Under the pieces are notes generated by a model that was not told the origin of the DNA, did not search any database, and saw only the letters and a list, made by a program, of their open reading frames with translations. A DNA stretch of 64,000 nt from Monodelphis domestica (lineage: Eukaryota > Chordata > Mammalia > Didelphimorphia > Didelphidae): the NCBI RefSeq assembly GCF_027887165.1, contig NC_077229.1:370631501-370695500 (forward strand), given 5' to 3'. The position numbers and the translations under genes were made by a program. Of this stretch, positions 1-11,537 are shown in pieces (position 1 is the stretch's first letter; every line of letters begins with the position of its first letter).

Positions 1-174
1 TTTTGAGTGATGCAAGATAAAAAGAAGAAAAGAGCCAGCTCTCAGTGAATAGTGCAGTTTCTTTTTCAGTAAATTATAAGACAAGTTTCTTAGGGACCTT
101 ATCATATTATGCCTATACTACTGTAATTGCCATCTGATTGGTCTCTATTAAATATCTCCCTACCTGAGTTCATT

Positions 175-738
175 AACCACCCCGTTTTCAAAGTGATCCT
201 GCTGAAGTAATTGTATCACCACTGCCTCCTCAATTCCACAAACTCCAGTTAATCCCTCTTTCCTCCAGAATCAAATATAAGACCCTGTTTGACTTTAGCC
301 CTTCATCATTTGCTCATTTTCTATTTTTTAACCTTCTTAAATCTTGTTTCCTCTCCATATATCTATAATCCAGTGACTTTGGTCTCCTGATTTTTCTTTC
401 ACAAACCATTTCATCTAATTATACTTTTCACTTTCTGATTGCTATCTTTGGAATGCTCTTCCCCCATCTTCTTTCTTTTTCTGCATCTTTCATGTTTCCT
501 TTAACACCTTACCCTATTCAAACAGCTTTTTTTCCCTGATTCACTTTTATGCTATCATTTTCTTTTTAAGATCATCTCCAATTTACCCTATATTTATCTT
601 GTTAATGTACATATATATGTCTTTATGTTATCACCTACTTAGATTGTAAACTCCTCAAGGGAGACAGCCTTTCTCATTTTTCTTTATATTTTTAATGTTT
701 AGAACAGTATCTGACATAGTAGGTGCTCAATAAATGCT
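175..738 (+). mobile_element. L2 LINE, 3' portion
   Basis: Old L2 fragment in sense orientation. The text follows the familiar L2 3' region: a 'tcctgctgaagtaattgtatcac' type stretch, then pieces like 'ataagaccctgtttgac' and 'ggaatgctcttcccccat', an 'agattgtaaactcctcaagg' stretch, and the terminal 'gtaggtgctcaataaatgct'. It is non-coding and 5'-truncated, with no clear target-site duplication. The heavy divergence fits an insertion that predates the marsupial radiation. The family call is from memory of the consensus and not from a search. Confidence 0.75.
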
Positions 739-1424
739 GTATACTTAAAAGGAATATAAACAAAACTAATATTGAGGAAATAATAGATTGGGAAACAAAG
801 GATAATAAGTCTAAGTAATAAATGTCTCCGTGGTTTCAATTCTGTCACCCTTAAATATTCTAGCTTATTTCCAGTTTTCATTTCAACAGAAAAGGTGTAG
901 CTATGTATGCACCTGCCAGATAACATTTTACACCATTATCACCCTGATATATAGATACCAGATATAAGTAATAAGTAGTCAAGAAGTCATAGAACAAACT
1001 CTATCACTTAAGTAAAAATATCCTTAAGTATATTTTAGAAAATATGTTTAGGTTATGAATTAAGAATTTCTTTTTGAACTGAACCATCTAGGGATCCATA
1101 TTTCCTTTTAAGAAAATACAACTTTGCATTTGTTGAAGATAATATTAAATCCAAAAATCTTCTTAAATAGCTTTCAAAAGGTAATATTTTTTAAAGTATA
1201 ATTTAATTTAGTATAGTATTTGCATTAAAACATCAATGGTCTTAAAGAAATGTACATCTGCTCAGAGTCTTTATAGGTATATTTATTGTAAATGATTTGA
1301 CAGGGTGGGAAGAGATTGAGGTAAATGTTGTTAGAATCTTGGGTATATTTGCAAACATAGTTTGGCTCCAGTTAGGATAAAAATAGAAAAATAAATGGCT
1401 TACATTTGTTTATATGGATGTATG
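739..1424. other. Unassigned AT-rich DNA
   Basis: No gene, RNA or repeat family is recognised in this stretch. The open frame that begins here is low-complexity and overlaps the L2 end on the other strand. Confidence 0.5.
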
Positions 1425-1612
1425 ATTTGGGATTTTGGTTTTAAAAGATTGCTCTATTGCAAAAATGAATAATCTGGAAATAGATATGAGTGATAACATT
1501 TGTATAACACAGTGAAAGTGCTTATTGGATCTGGGATGGGGGATAGAAGAGGGGAGGGAAAGAAAATGTAATATGTAAACATGGAAAAATATTTTAAAAA
1601 TTAAAGTAAAAT
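1425..1612 (+). mobile_element. L1 LINE 3' UTR end
   Basis: A short sense fragment of a marsupial L1 3' UTR. It shows 'gggattttggttttaaaaga', 'aaaatgaataatctggaaat', a 'gtgataacatttgtataaca' block, a purine-rich 'gggatgggggatagaagagg' stretch, and 'atggaaaaatattttaaaaa' near the end. The same order of blocks recurs at 36.2-36.3 kb at the end of another L1. Only the last ~190 bp is present, so this is a severely 5'-truncated copy. Confidence 0.65.
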
Positions 1613-1666
1613 CCCTATAGCTTGTATCAATAAGAGATTATATACAAGATTAGTCTTAAGTACACA

Positions 1667-1698
1667 ACAATACAAGATATATATATATCTTGTATTGT
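1667..1698. repeat. Perfect 32-bp AT-rich palindrome
   Basis: Each base of the left arm (ACAATACAAGATATAT) pairs with the right arm (ATATATCTTGTATTGT) around the centre between 1682 and 1683, with no loop. It lies just after the L1 3' end. AT-rich palindromes can extrude as cruciforms and are unstable. No function is implied. Confidence 0.9.
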
Positions 1699-1739
1699 AT
1701 ATATATAATACTATTTCTAGAAGAAATATGAAACAGAAA

Positions 1740-3040
1740 TTAGCAGTTATTTCCTGACACCCCAGTTTTGTAAACAGAAGTTTTTGGTTGGGTAATTTTC
1801 ATTGTTGACGATTGACATTATGTCAGTGGGAATGTAATTGGAAGGGATTTTTTCACTATAAATCAAACTAAAGACTGAGCTATAGAGTTTTAGCTCACAT
1901 GGAGTCAAAAATGTTAAACAGACAGATTTGACCTAAGCCTGAGGGTTTCTACTGGGTGGTTGGTTGGCTAGCTATGGCTTTAGGATTTAAATCACAAAGA
2001 CTAAGATAGCCCTAAGGCAATATTCTAAAGAGCTCTAGCAGGAGAAGGGAATCCATACAGTTTACAGGAATAGAAAAAGCTACAAGGAAGCTGCAATTTG
2101 CAATAAGAATAACAGATGGTAGCAGAGAGCAGGATTTGCAGAGTCATCCAACAGGAAACAGCAGGTGGCAGCAATACAGTCTGGGTAAGAATGATAAAAG
2201 AAAGTTTATTCATGCAAATGCTAACCTGCCCTTTAATTTAGCAGCAACATTTAAATTCATTCCATTATCAGGATAGACAGACATTGTCAAAAACTTGGTG
2301 GCTAGAACAGACAACAATTTCTAGAGACAGAGAAGGGCTCTAGTGGGGACATAGCCATAAGAACATGCTTCCCCATCTATATTAGTTCCTATACAAGTTC
2401 CTGATCCCATCTGTGTCACTCTGGCCATGTCTTCCTCCAAAATGAAGCACAACAACAATCCAATTTACTATGGTCACACATGTGTCACTCTGACCAAGTC
2501 TCTATGTTCTTCCAGCATGTTTCCTTTTCATTTATGTTCTTCTTTCAGAGTGATACAATATCCTAAAGGAAACCATAAGCCAACATATTGTTGGTATGTT
2601 TGGAAATGGTCTGTGCCATTGATTTTTAAAAATATTTATTTAAACTTCTTTTTGCTTTGAATTAATATTTCTTCTGGTTGGTCTGCTTAAGGAAAATCAT
2701 TGGAGCTTGTGTAGATTCTGATTCAAATTATGACTTGAAATAGAGTTACCTTTTAGGAGATCTATTTTGAGGGGATGGAAGTCTAAATTAGTCAAGGTGC
2801 TGAAAATGAGTTGAAGGGATAAGCATACTGAATAGAAAGATCAGAAATTCTAATACATTTCAAAAGTATTTAATTACTGAGACATTTCATTATCTGATTT
2901 ATACTTTATTTTTCCTTGATTTTGTTCCTTGTTTGGGGGATATTTCTTTGTTTTTAGTTTTATTATTTTGTGACAGGAATGAATTCTAGAATAATTATTT
3001 TAGGATGTTGCAGGTGATCACAGACATTTTTTGAAATAAA
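1740..3040. other. Unassigned intergenic DNA
   Basis: No gene or repeat family is recognised. A 'gtgtcactctg' phrase occurs at about 2413 and again at about 2481, but the similarity is too short to define a repeat unit. The open frame at 2427-2660 has no recognisable domain. Confidence 0.45.
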
Positions 3041-3042
3041 GA

Positions 3043-3047
<5 letters not shown>

Positions 3048-3075
<28 letters not shown>
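3048..3075. repeat. (AT)n microsatellite
   Basis: A near-pure AT dinucleotide run of about 14 units. Confidence 0.95.
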
Positions 3076-3081
<6 letters not shown>

Positions 3082-3944
3082 AATGCAATGGACAAACTCT
3101 GAAATTAGTCAACTGTGGTCCATTAGCAAAATGTTATCCAATTAAATCAATTTGTGAGTAGAAATATGAGGGAAGATTATGCTCTACCTCTTCTTTAATT
3201 AACATTCAAGCCTGGAGCTACTTTTGGTGTAAGAAACAAGAAAATGAAACAAAACAGTTCCTATTACTTTCAAATTTGCTGATTCTTAAAAATAATTTTA
3301 AAAAGAATTTAATAATTGGTCATGATTTAAGTAGTTCTCCAAGATGGCTTATAAATAGACTTGTAAAGGTACTTATTTACTAACACAAAGAATTTTATTT
3401 CTTATTATTCCTTGTTATTCTTGTTATAATTTAGTGAATTCTCAAATAAGTCAACCATAATACCTCACTTAGTTGCTCAGACTATACACCATCACCATAA
3501 AAGTAAAGGGATCTGTGAAAGATTTCAATCCTGTAGAGGAATGGATACCACAAAGTTAGCAGCTAATTAATCAGAATAATTAGCCAAAGTAATAAACTCT
3601 CTGATAGTGAGCTGGACTGAACTCCTATTTCACTCTGTCTTGTTCACAGTTTTATACCAATATCCTCAGGTCTTTTACCACCCTCCTCAAATTGAGGGCA
3701 TGCTTGCTGTCATTTACCCTGTGGGGGGGGGGCGGGGGGCATTTATCCTGTTGCTCTTAGAGAAACATTGCTACTTAAGAATTTTTTTAGTTAATGGCTC
3801 TTCTACTTTTCTATGAAGTGGTAGCTGCTATAGGGACCACCAATTTGTATGTAATAGCATCCTTGTACCCTTGCATTTGTTCTACTCTTCTCCAGGTTGA
3901 CAGTAACATTGTGATACCCAAAATATTTTGCCAGACAAGTCTTA
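3076..3944. other. Unassigned intergenic DNA with a G-run
   Basis: No gene or repeat family is recognised. At 3723-3739 the plus strand has ten G, one C, then six G. This is a possible quadruplex-forming tract but could also be a homopolymer-length error. Confidence 0.45.
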
Positions 3945-4130
3945 CTATCAATCAATAAAGCACCCAAGAAACAGTAGTTAAGTTTTGGATATATCAGATA
4001 CTGTGCCAATCATTGCAGATACAAAAAGAAACAGAAGACATTTCCTTTGCTCAAAGAACTTACAATCTAATGAATAAGAGAACATGCTAACAAATATACA
4101 CAAAACAAGTTATATACAGAATAAATGGAA
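3945..4130 (-). mobile_element. L2-type LINE 3' end
   Basis: Read on the plus strand, this is the reverse of an L2 end: 'atcaatcaataaagca', 'gatactgtgccaatcattgc', 'agatacaaaaagaaacag' and 'caaagaacttacaatctaat' follow the order expected of the inverted L2 terminus. It is diverged and short, with no target-site duplication seen. Confidence 0.65.
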
Positions 4131-4504
4131 AATAATTGAAAGAAGGAAAACATTAAAATTGAGAGGAGTTGGAAAAGCTCTACAAAATGTAGGATTTTAG
4201 TTAAGGAATCTTTCCTAAACCTTCTTAGTTCTAATATTTTCTTTATGCATGATTATGTTTCATTTAAGCCATCTTAGGCTGCTTCAGTTAGAGTCTGTAA
4301 TGGATATATCAACAGGGTCAGCTAGCAAACAATATGAAGGCATCTGGAGATGACCAAGACCTCTGACTCACTGTAAACTCATGATTGTCTCTTCCCTGAA
4401 AACAGGCTTACTCTGTGTCCAGTGCATCAGAATAGTGAGGTAGTTCATGGAAAAAAGTTATTATTTTCAGAAATATTTGCATGATGCCATATAGAATTAA
4501 TTAA

Positions 4505-4612
4505 CTTTCCTCTTGAACCCTTCCCCTTTCTCTTTTCCTTACTACTGTAAAGGGCAACTTATCTTTTCATTTCCTCAGAACCTTGGTGTCATCTTGGATT
4601 CCTCAGTGGGTC
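4505..4612 (+). mobile_element. L2 LINE fragment
   Basis: A short piece resembling the L2 region 'aaccttggtgtcatc(tt)ggattcctc'. It is followed within about 65 bp by the CT/GT microsatellite. It is too short to delimit precisely. Confidence 0.5.
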
Positions 4613-4675
4613 TTGAGTGCTTATTAGGTGAAAAATGCATCTGGAAACAGAGACAGTTGTCAATAATAGTCAAAT

Positions 4676-4863
<188 letters not shown>

Positions 4864-5124
4864 CAGGGACAATTCTGACCTGATTGCCAGCAGCAGCAAC
4901 CCAAGGAACAATGGGAAGTAGAGAAATGAATTCTGATGCCTTTAACTATATCACTGTCATATATTCTAATGTCATTCATTCTAAGGTCAAAAGGGCTTTA
5001 TAATTAGATGGAGTAGAACTAACCCATTGAGTATATGGGCATTTATCCAGTAAACTTAAGTATTTGAATTTGGCTGGGGGAGGAGTGATGGGAGTTGTTC
5101 AATCCCTCTCAGTACTCTGTCTCC

Positions 5125-5280
5125 TTGCAGCATGTAACTCAAGATTCCTGAGTTCAAATCTGGCTTCAAACTCCTTCTAGATGTGTGACTCTGGTCAAGT
5201 CACTTGACCCCAATTGCCTAGCATTTACCACTCTTCTGCCTTGGAACCAATATTTTGTATCAATTCTAAGACAGAAGCAA
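5125..5280 (+). mobile_element. Marsupial tRNA-derived SINE
   Basis: The sense copy shows 'ctgagttcaaatctggcttc' (degenerate B-box region), 'tgtgactctggtcaagtcac', 'gaccccaattgcctagca' and 'cactcttctgccttggaacc', which is the usual order for the marsupial tRNA-derived SINE seen intact at 39.5 and 58.8 kb. The 5' head is eroded. The A-rich tail has become the GGAA microsatellite that follows directly. Confidence 0.75.
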
Positions 5281-5540
5281 GGGAAAGGAAGGAAGGAAGG
5301 AAGGAAGGAAGGAAGGAGGGAAGGAAGGAAGGAAGGAGGGAAGGAAGGAAGGAAGGAGGGAAGGAAGGAAGGAAGGAAGGAAGGAAGGAAGGAAGGAAGG
5401 GATGGAGGGAGGAAGGGAGGGAGGGAGGAAGGGAGGGAGGGAGGAAGGGAGGGAGGAAAGGAGGGATGGAAGAAGAAAGGGAGGGAGGGAAGAAGGAAGG
5501 GAGGAAGGAATGAAGGAAGAAACAAAGGGACAAAGAAAGG
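5281..5540. repeat. (GGAA)n / (GGGA)n microsatellite
   Basis: About 260 bp of GGAA units grading into GGGA and imperfect AAGA units. It starts exactly where the preceding SINE tail would be, so it probably grew from that tail. The Lys/Arg/Glu/Gly-rich and Pro/Ser/Leu-rich open frames here are microsatellite artefacts. Confidence 0.97.
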
Positions 5541-6866
5541 AACATATTTAGTAAACAACTAAATTATTAGTTATTTGAAAGGTACTTCATTATTTACAAA
5601 AATCTTCCAAATTTTCTATTTAAATTGGTCCTTATTCAACTGTCTTATGAGATAGCTAGGACAAGGATTGTCCCTGTTTTTAAGATGAGGAACTGGGGCA
5701 CATATTGTCATGACATTCAGATATGGAAAAACCAACGCAACCATGTATGCTACATCCAGTGGTCTTTCCAGGATGCAATGCTGTTTTCCTACATAGGTCC
5801 CTAGAGTTCAATAAAGGAGCTTAGAAAAAAAAAAGTTCTCCTCAGTCCCATTTGTCATAAAAAGAACTCAAACAAAAATGATTTAAAATCTAGTTTCCAT
5901 GGTTAATAGCCAGTGAAATTCCAGAGATGACTTAATGATTGACCACTTGTTAAATCTAAAGAATGTATGCCAGTTCCAGTCATTCAAGGCTACTTATAAA
6001 TTGCTATAAAAGAAAATTAACTCAAAATCAACATATAGCAACTTCTAATATGGGATGTCTGTCTCTAAGATAGATGGATTCAGTTCAATTTACATAAATT
6101 GAACTATTTTCTAAATGTTATGCTTATAGTCCATTTCCATGTTGAACAGCTCCTAGGTCCTTTGGCAGGGAAGTCTCTTGCTGCTTACAGTATTATAACC
6201 TAATTCAAACCCTTTTACCATGAAAACTAACATACTAGAATGTAATAGGCAAAGTCCTTGAATCTCAATTCACTAATCCATTTTAGAGCCAGTAGTATAT
6301 TTTGCTAAGAGATATTTTTTCCATTTATTTCAAAAGATGTCAGTTTTGTTGTTTTCATTATTTCTTATGCCAAATTCAAAACAACCCTCAAACAGTTATG
6401 GAAACAATCAATTAAGTAGCATGTTACTCAAGGAAAACTGAGTTCAGTCTCTCTAGGGAGCCCAAATAGGTATGGGTGAATTCACTTAATTTTTTTTAAT
6501 AATTCAGTGTGATTAGGTGCCACATCACAAACAGATAATCTGTACTTCCACAAAGAACTCTGGAGTACAAAGGGAAAGAAAAATAAACTTCATTTTTAAT
6601 GAAACCTCATTACTATTTCTCATTCTTCCATCATTCTCACCAATATCCTTTATTTCCACTGTCAGTGACCTTCAACTCTCCCAACTGTTCCCAGAAAAAG
6701 TCATTTCTTATCTCTTCAATCATGTTTTTCTTCCTTATAAAGCATCACTTAGAGTCAACAAAGCTATAATTCCCCCAATAAGTCTGAAAATGCTTTAAAA
6801 GTTGTGAAAATCTGCATGTCATTTTTAGTCTTCCTTATAAAATGTGTCAATCAATTAGAGACTTCT
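5541..6866. other. Unassigned DNA with a possible MIR remnant
   Basis: Mostly unrecognised. At about 5641-5720 the phrase 'tttttaagatgaggaactgg' resembles an inverted MIR core ('ttttacagatgaggaaactg'), but it is short and low confidence. Confidence 0.4.
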
Positions 6867-7548
6867 AAAATTTCAAAGTTAAAAGGAGACTAAGAGTCCA
6901 TTAAATCAGACCTGTACCTGAACAGGAATCCGCATCAACCTTTAGAAATGATCTTACTTCTACCAGAAGTCCTTCAGTGACAGTGCAAGTGGGTTAGAAG
7001 GTGTTTTGGCCCTCCCAACACCAAAGACTTCCTCTGAAAGTAAAGTGTTCTTCCCATAGGAGATAAACAAATGGTAATGTATGCGTGTGTTCCCACTTCC
7101 TATTGTTAGGGAACCTCTGAAGCTACCCATTCCACTTCAGAATGGATCTTATTATAAGAGTTTCTCTATTTCTTCCTTATTTAAAGCCTAAATCTGCCTT
7201 TTTTGAAACTTCTACCTACTGTTCCCAGTTCTGTCCTCTGAGGCCAAATGGAACAAGTCTAATCCATCTTGCAAGCGACAGCCCTTCAAATGCTTAAAAA
7301 TGGAGCTCACTTCTCCCCAGGCTTCTTCTCTAGGCAATCTCCAGTTCATTCAATTAATCATAGTATGTCTTGATTTTTAGCTCTCTCATTATCCTAATTG
7401 CCCTTTTGCAGACATTCTCCAGCATATCAATGACATTTCTGACCTTTGGCACACAGAACTGAATGTGATTTTCAAGATATGGTCTAGCCAGAACAGAATA
7501 CAGCAGGGCCACTTCCAAATTCAGTGAGTTAATTTTGGTATCACAAGA
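6867..7548 (-). mobile_element. L3/CR1 LINE, 3' region
   Basis: The plus strand reads as the inverse of a CR1/L3 element. It has an 'agagtccattaaatcagacc' type start, 'aggaatccgcatcaac', 'ctacccattccacttcagaa', 'aaagcctaaatctgcc', 'ggccaaatggaacaagtcta', 'cagcccttcaaatgctt', 'tgcccttttgcagacattc', 'cagaactgaatgtga' and 'tggtctagccagaacagaat'. About 680 bp are nearly collinear with the family text as I remember it. CR1/L3 was long inactive in therians, so this is among the oldest insertions here. Confidence 0.8.
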
Positions 7549-7559
7549 TACTGCTAAAA

Positions 7560-7622
7560 AATAGCTAGCATTTACATATGCTTTAATGTTTGCAAAGCAC
7601 CTAACAAATTTTATGTCATTAT
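7560..7622 (-). mobile_element. MIR-class SINE fragment
   Basis: 'tagctagcatttacatatgc' and 'aatgtttgcaaagcacctaa' match the inverted 3' part of a CORE-SINE/MIR-type element. Short. Confidence 0.45.
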
Positions 7623-7659
7623 GGTGATTTGAGATTTCATTGAGGACATTGATATTTTT

Positions 7660-7862
7660 AGTGCCATGGAAAGCCCGCTAAATCTGGAATTCAAAGAATT
7701 GAATTTCAATTTTAACTCTGGCTCTTACTTCCTGTCTGATTTTTGAGCAAGTCACTTAATCTCTCTGGGTCTTAGTTCCATCATCTGTAAAATGAGAAGG
7801 TTGGATGAGATGACTTCAGAGGGTCTTCAAACTGAATTAATGATCCTATGAACTTGATTAAA
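7660..7862 (+). mobile_element. CORE-SINE (MIR/Ther1 class)
   Basis: Sense copy with 'caagtcacttaatctctctg', 'catctgtaaaatgagaagg', 'ttggatgagatgacttcaga' and terminal 'atgatcctatgaa'. The 3' half matches the variant common in metatherians. Diverged and non-coding. Confidence 0.7.
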
Positions 7863-8227
7863 AAGGAGAAAATGAGTACCTCACTAGACACTTGGACATC
7901 ATTGCCATTATCTAATTAAGATTAATTAAAATTTAATGTGAAATACTTAAGAGCTTATGTACTTTAATTCTTGAATCTATTTTATTAATGCTTTTAGATT
8001 CTGTAACGAAAGAATGCAATAAAATATAGTACAAACTTGTTTGAGAAATACTGAACAATTGATAAATAATGTGAAATGATAATTCCATGTAGCCACTTTG
8101 AAGTTCAGGACCCTTTCTTTAAGTATCCTATATTATATCTATAATATTCTGATTCTACAATGAAAGTAGTACTTAAGGTAAGAAAAAAAAAACTCTGAAG
8201 AATCTCAGTTTTCAAATACTTCAGCAA

Positions 8228-8478
8228 GTAGGTGGCAAGGTTAGAAACCTTGATTTAAAGTCGGGAAGATTTGAGTTCAATTTCAGCCTGAGACCCTTAG
8301 TAGCTGTGGAATATGGGGAAATCATTTAACTTCTACATGCCTCAATTTCCTCATCTGCAAAATGGGGAGAATAACAGCACTTAGTGTTGCTGGGAAGATT
8401 AAATAAGATAATAATTATAAATTGTTTGTTGTAGAAGTGGGCACATAGTAAGCACTATGCAAAAGTCATGAGTATTAT
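8228..8478 (+). mobile_element. MIR-class SINE
   Basis: A fairly complete sense MIR-type copy. It has a tRNA-like part ('ttgagttcaatttcagcctg'), a core ('ctcaatttcctcatctgcaa', 'aatggggagaataacagcac'), and an end 'gcacatagtaagcactatgc'. About 250 bp, close to full MIR length. Confidence 0.78.
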
Positions 8479-8719
8479 TTTATATTATCATAAAAACAAA
8501 CTCTCAGGCTATCTTCTCTGCTCAGTAAGATTGGTTATTCAATGAACAAGGACATTATGTACTTAGGATTATAGTAATCTTTGGTTTGGGTGGAAATGTA
8601 GACACTGTCCATGTGGGCAGATCACAGTGATTCTTTACTATGTCCCAATAATGTATGTATTTGGTACATTGTAGGGCAGGAATGAACTTCTGAGTGAACT
8701 CAGTCATTGGTTGATGACA

Positions 8720-9125
8720 CTCATCATGATAGCTAGGTGTGGAAGAGAGAAATTGGGAAGCATGCAAAAGACAGAAGCAGTGGAGGCTGATGACCTGTCC
8801 ATCAAAAGAAGGTTCTATTTGGAATGTTTCCAGGAAGAGCAGTTGGAAGGAAAGGAACAGACAAACTGAAGCGTTATGTCTTCTAACCTGGAAGACAGAC
8901 AGGAGGTGGTCTTGTGACTTTGAAGGCAGAAGAAAGAAGGACCATAGTCCAGATATCTCTTTGACTTACTCTGTTGATGATAGTGACTGAACCTCCAGAC
9001 CTATCAAACATCAATTTGAACTATATTGCAACATACTCCAACCTGTAGAGTTAGGGAAATCCCCAACCCTTTTACCTCCATTCTCTATCTTTTTTTGTCT
9101 TCCTCAAATAAACCCTTACATAAGA
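8720..9125 (+). mobile_element. Possible solo LTR, unclassified
   Basis: A GC-richer block set off from its AT-rich flanks. It ends with a polyadenylation-type signal ('cctcaaataaaccctta'), suggesting the 3' half of an LTR. No matching second copy, TG/CA ends or target duplication could be assigned, so this could be ordinary unique DNA. If viral it is an old fossil. Confidence 0.22.
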
Positions 9126-9344
9126 TAAAAGAAGATAAAGAATATTTCATTTTAAATATCATAAACTCACCCTGGGTGGTTTAGAAAGAAGAAGAAAAGG
9201 GGGGGAAAGCCGAAGAGGCTGAAGAGAGGGAGGAAATGGGAGGAAGTTGAGGGTAGACAAAAGAAAGAAGATAACTGCCTAATCTTTAGTTATCAATTAC
9301 CAATCAAATATAGACCCTTATTATTATTTTCTACATGGGATAAG

Positions 9345-9480
9345 TGTGCTTGATTTATACCATATGTCCCAAACTTTGCTAATGAATAGAATTTGCCATT
9401 TCCCATATCACCCTTTGATGTCACTTTAAATTGAATTGAGTTTATCAGATACTCTTAATACCTTATTGTTCTGGAATTCT
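9345..9480 (+). repeat. Unclassified dispersed repeat, copy 1
   Basis: Shares a collinear ~135-bp block with 11127-11265 in the same orientation. Both have 'gcttgatttataccatat', then 'tttgctaat(g/c)aatagaat', 'ctttgatgtca' and 'ataccttatt'. By eye about 70-75% of positions match. I do not recognise the family. Confidence 0.65.
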
Positions 9481-11126
9481 AAGTGATGCTAGTAGAGCTA
9501 AAGAATTTCAGTATCTTGAAACAAATATTCTTAGAAGTACAATGAAATGGGGGGAGCAAGAAAGAGGGAAAGAAGAAGAAGAGGATGGAGAGTCAGAGAG
9601 ATACAAAGAAACAGAAACAGAAAGAGAAAAGACATGAGAAATGGAAAAAATGAAAAGCATAAAGGGGACAAAAAAGCAAAGTCAAGAAAGAAAAAAGAAA
9701 GTTATTCCTTTAATGGGGTGAAAGAAGAAAATGGTGATGATCTCAGGTGTTTCCTGGTAGCAATACTTCTCTGGGTACTTTATAGCAGTGCATTTCTGAC
9801 TGTTGTTAAAAAATAAAATCCAAGCTGTGGAAGAATGTGTGTTGGAGAGCAGGAGGGTGGTATGAGGTTCAGAGAGAAACATGAACTACATTTATTTCAA
9901 CTTCTTAGAAAAGGTTTGTTTGTGCACTTGGGAAAATAGATGGGCTATTTACTCAGCAAGAAATTCTTATTATAAGAAGTCAAAAAATGAGTCAGGATGA
10001 AAAACTCAACATATTTTATTTTACCTAACTTTAAAATAAGTCTATCCCCCCCTTTACTTAAAGCATAGCTGGATTCTTTCAGAGATAATAGTTGCTTTTA
10101 TTCATAGCTACAGAAGAAAATGTGCCCAGTCCTCAACAATTACCATAAAGACTAGCTTTCACAAAGACTTTCAAATAATAGTAGCCAGATATTAAGGTAC
10201 AATGTACAGCATTTTATATAGATGGTGCTTTTTATTGTTAAGTAAAGGGGGGAAATAACCAAACAAAAGCATGTTTTTAAGTCATATATAACAAGAATCA
10301 GTGGTTGGGTGATGGCTAGCTCATTGTCAGTGTCAAGAGGCGAAGACTTCCAGGGACCTAATGTTAATAATGATAACAACAATAACTTGTTTTTATATGG
10401 TGCTTACGGTGTGCCAAGCTCTGTACTAAGTGATTTACAATTATAGGGACATCCTATGGTGGATTTAACAAAAAAGCTGCAAATAGTGGAGATAAATAAA
10501 AATAAATAAAATTGCAATATATATTACCAAAGAGTGTACACACCTAGATGAGATAATTGATTCATAAAAATATTCAATACATGTATTTTCTAAAACAAAA
10601 AAGCATGCTATATAGTCATATCCAATCAAGTCAATATCTTGTAGCAGAAGGGGCACTGGCTCTGAAATCAGAAACCCAAATTTGAAGTCTGCCTTTGCTG
10701 TATTATGACTGTGTAATTTTGGAGAAGTCTCTCAGTTTCCCTCTCAGTCTCAGTTTATTCCTTTTTATTAATCCCTGAATCGATCATTTACTCCATTTTA
10801 AATTTGATACCTCTGATTATATTATTTTATTACTACTCTCAAATAAGTATTTCAAGTGCTTATTGAGTCTGTGGCAATCTGGATACGTAACTGCAATAGA
10901 AATGAAGAAAGAGAGGGTTCCTAAAGTTGGTTACATTCTACCAGTCAAAATATCTGATTGGATAAATCCACAACTGGCTAAATCCTTGTCAATTCTGAAG
11001 TTTGAGAAATTTGGACCACTAACCACAACACATGGAGAGAAAGATGAATTCCTACAACTCTACAGCTGCCAAGGAGCCTAAGAGGACCACGAGCTGTGGC
11101 CTCTGGTATTGCATAGTGTGAATGAC
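9481..11126. other. Unassigned DNA with two MIR-class pieces
   Basis: Inverted MIR-type text occurs at 10383-10446 ('atggtgcttacggtgtgcca', 'ctgtactaagtgatttacaa'). Sense MIR-type text occurs at 10630-10770 ('ggcactggctctgaaatcag', then 'tgactgtgtaattttggaga'). The rest is unrecognised. The Lys/Arg-rich open frame at 9547-9816 follows a purine-rich stretch and has no domain I know. Confidence 0.5.
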
Positions 11127-11265
11127 AGGTGCATTAGTGCTTGATTTATACCATATATTTAGGGCTTTGCTAATCAATAGAATATGACACTTCTCTTAGT
11201 ACTCTTTGATGTCATGTGAAATCGAACTGAGATTATTACATGAGCTTTATACCTTATTAGCATTT
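11127..11265 (+). repeat. Unclassified dispersed repeat, copy 2
   Basis: Partner of 9345-9480, 1.8 kb away in direct orientation, with the same order of conserved words. Similarity is lost about 140 bp into both copies. The copies have diverged, so this is not a recent duplication. Confidence 0.65.
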
Positions 11266-11537
11266 TTGTTACCTACAGCATCTTCTAGCTCTTAAACACC
11301 ATTAGTAGAATTGACTTGATTCAGACCAGGTTGCTGCTTTAGGCTTGGAAATGTATTTAAGTAAGACACTCAAAAACCATTTAACAATAAACAAAAAAAA
11401 GAGATTTAATTAATTGTAACTGGGGAAAGAAAAGCAGTTCCTGAAGTTTTCTGGCTCAGAATTCTGATATATCCATTGTTTGTTTGTTTTTAATGCAATG
11501 TTATAGAAAAGGAGCCTGACAAATAGAAGAAAGGAGG

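Noticed and set aside
2400-2500. Short repeated phrase 'gtgtcactctg(g/a)cca'
   Set aside because: Only about 15 bp of similarity, with no extension on either side.
5166-5562. Open frames of 99-130 codons on both strands
   Set aside because: They are translations of the GGAA/GGGA repeat (Lys/Glu/Gly/Arg on plus, Pro/Ser/Leu/Phe on minus), not proteins.
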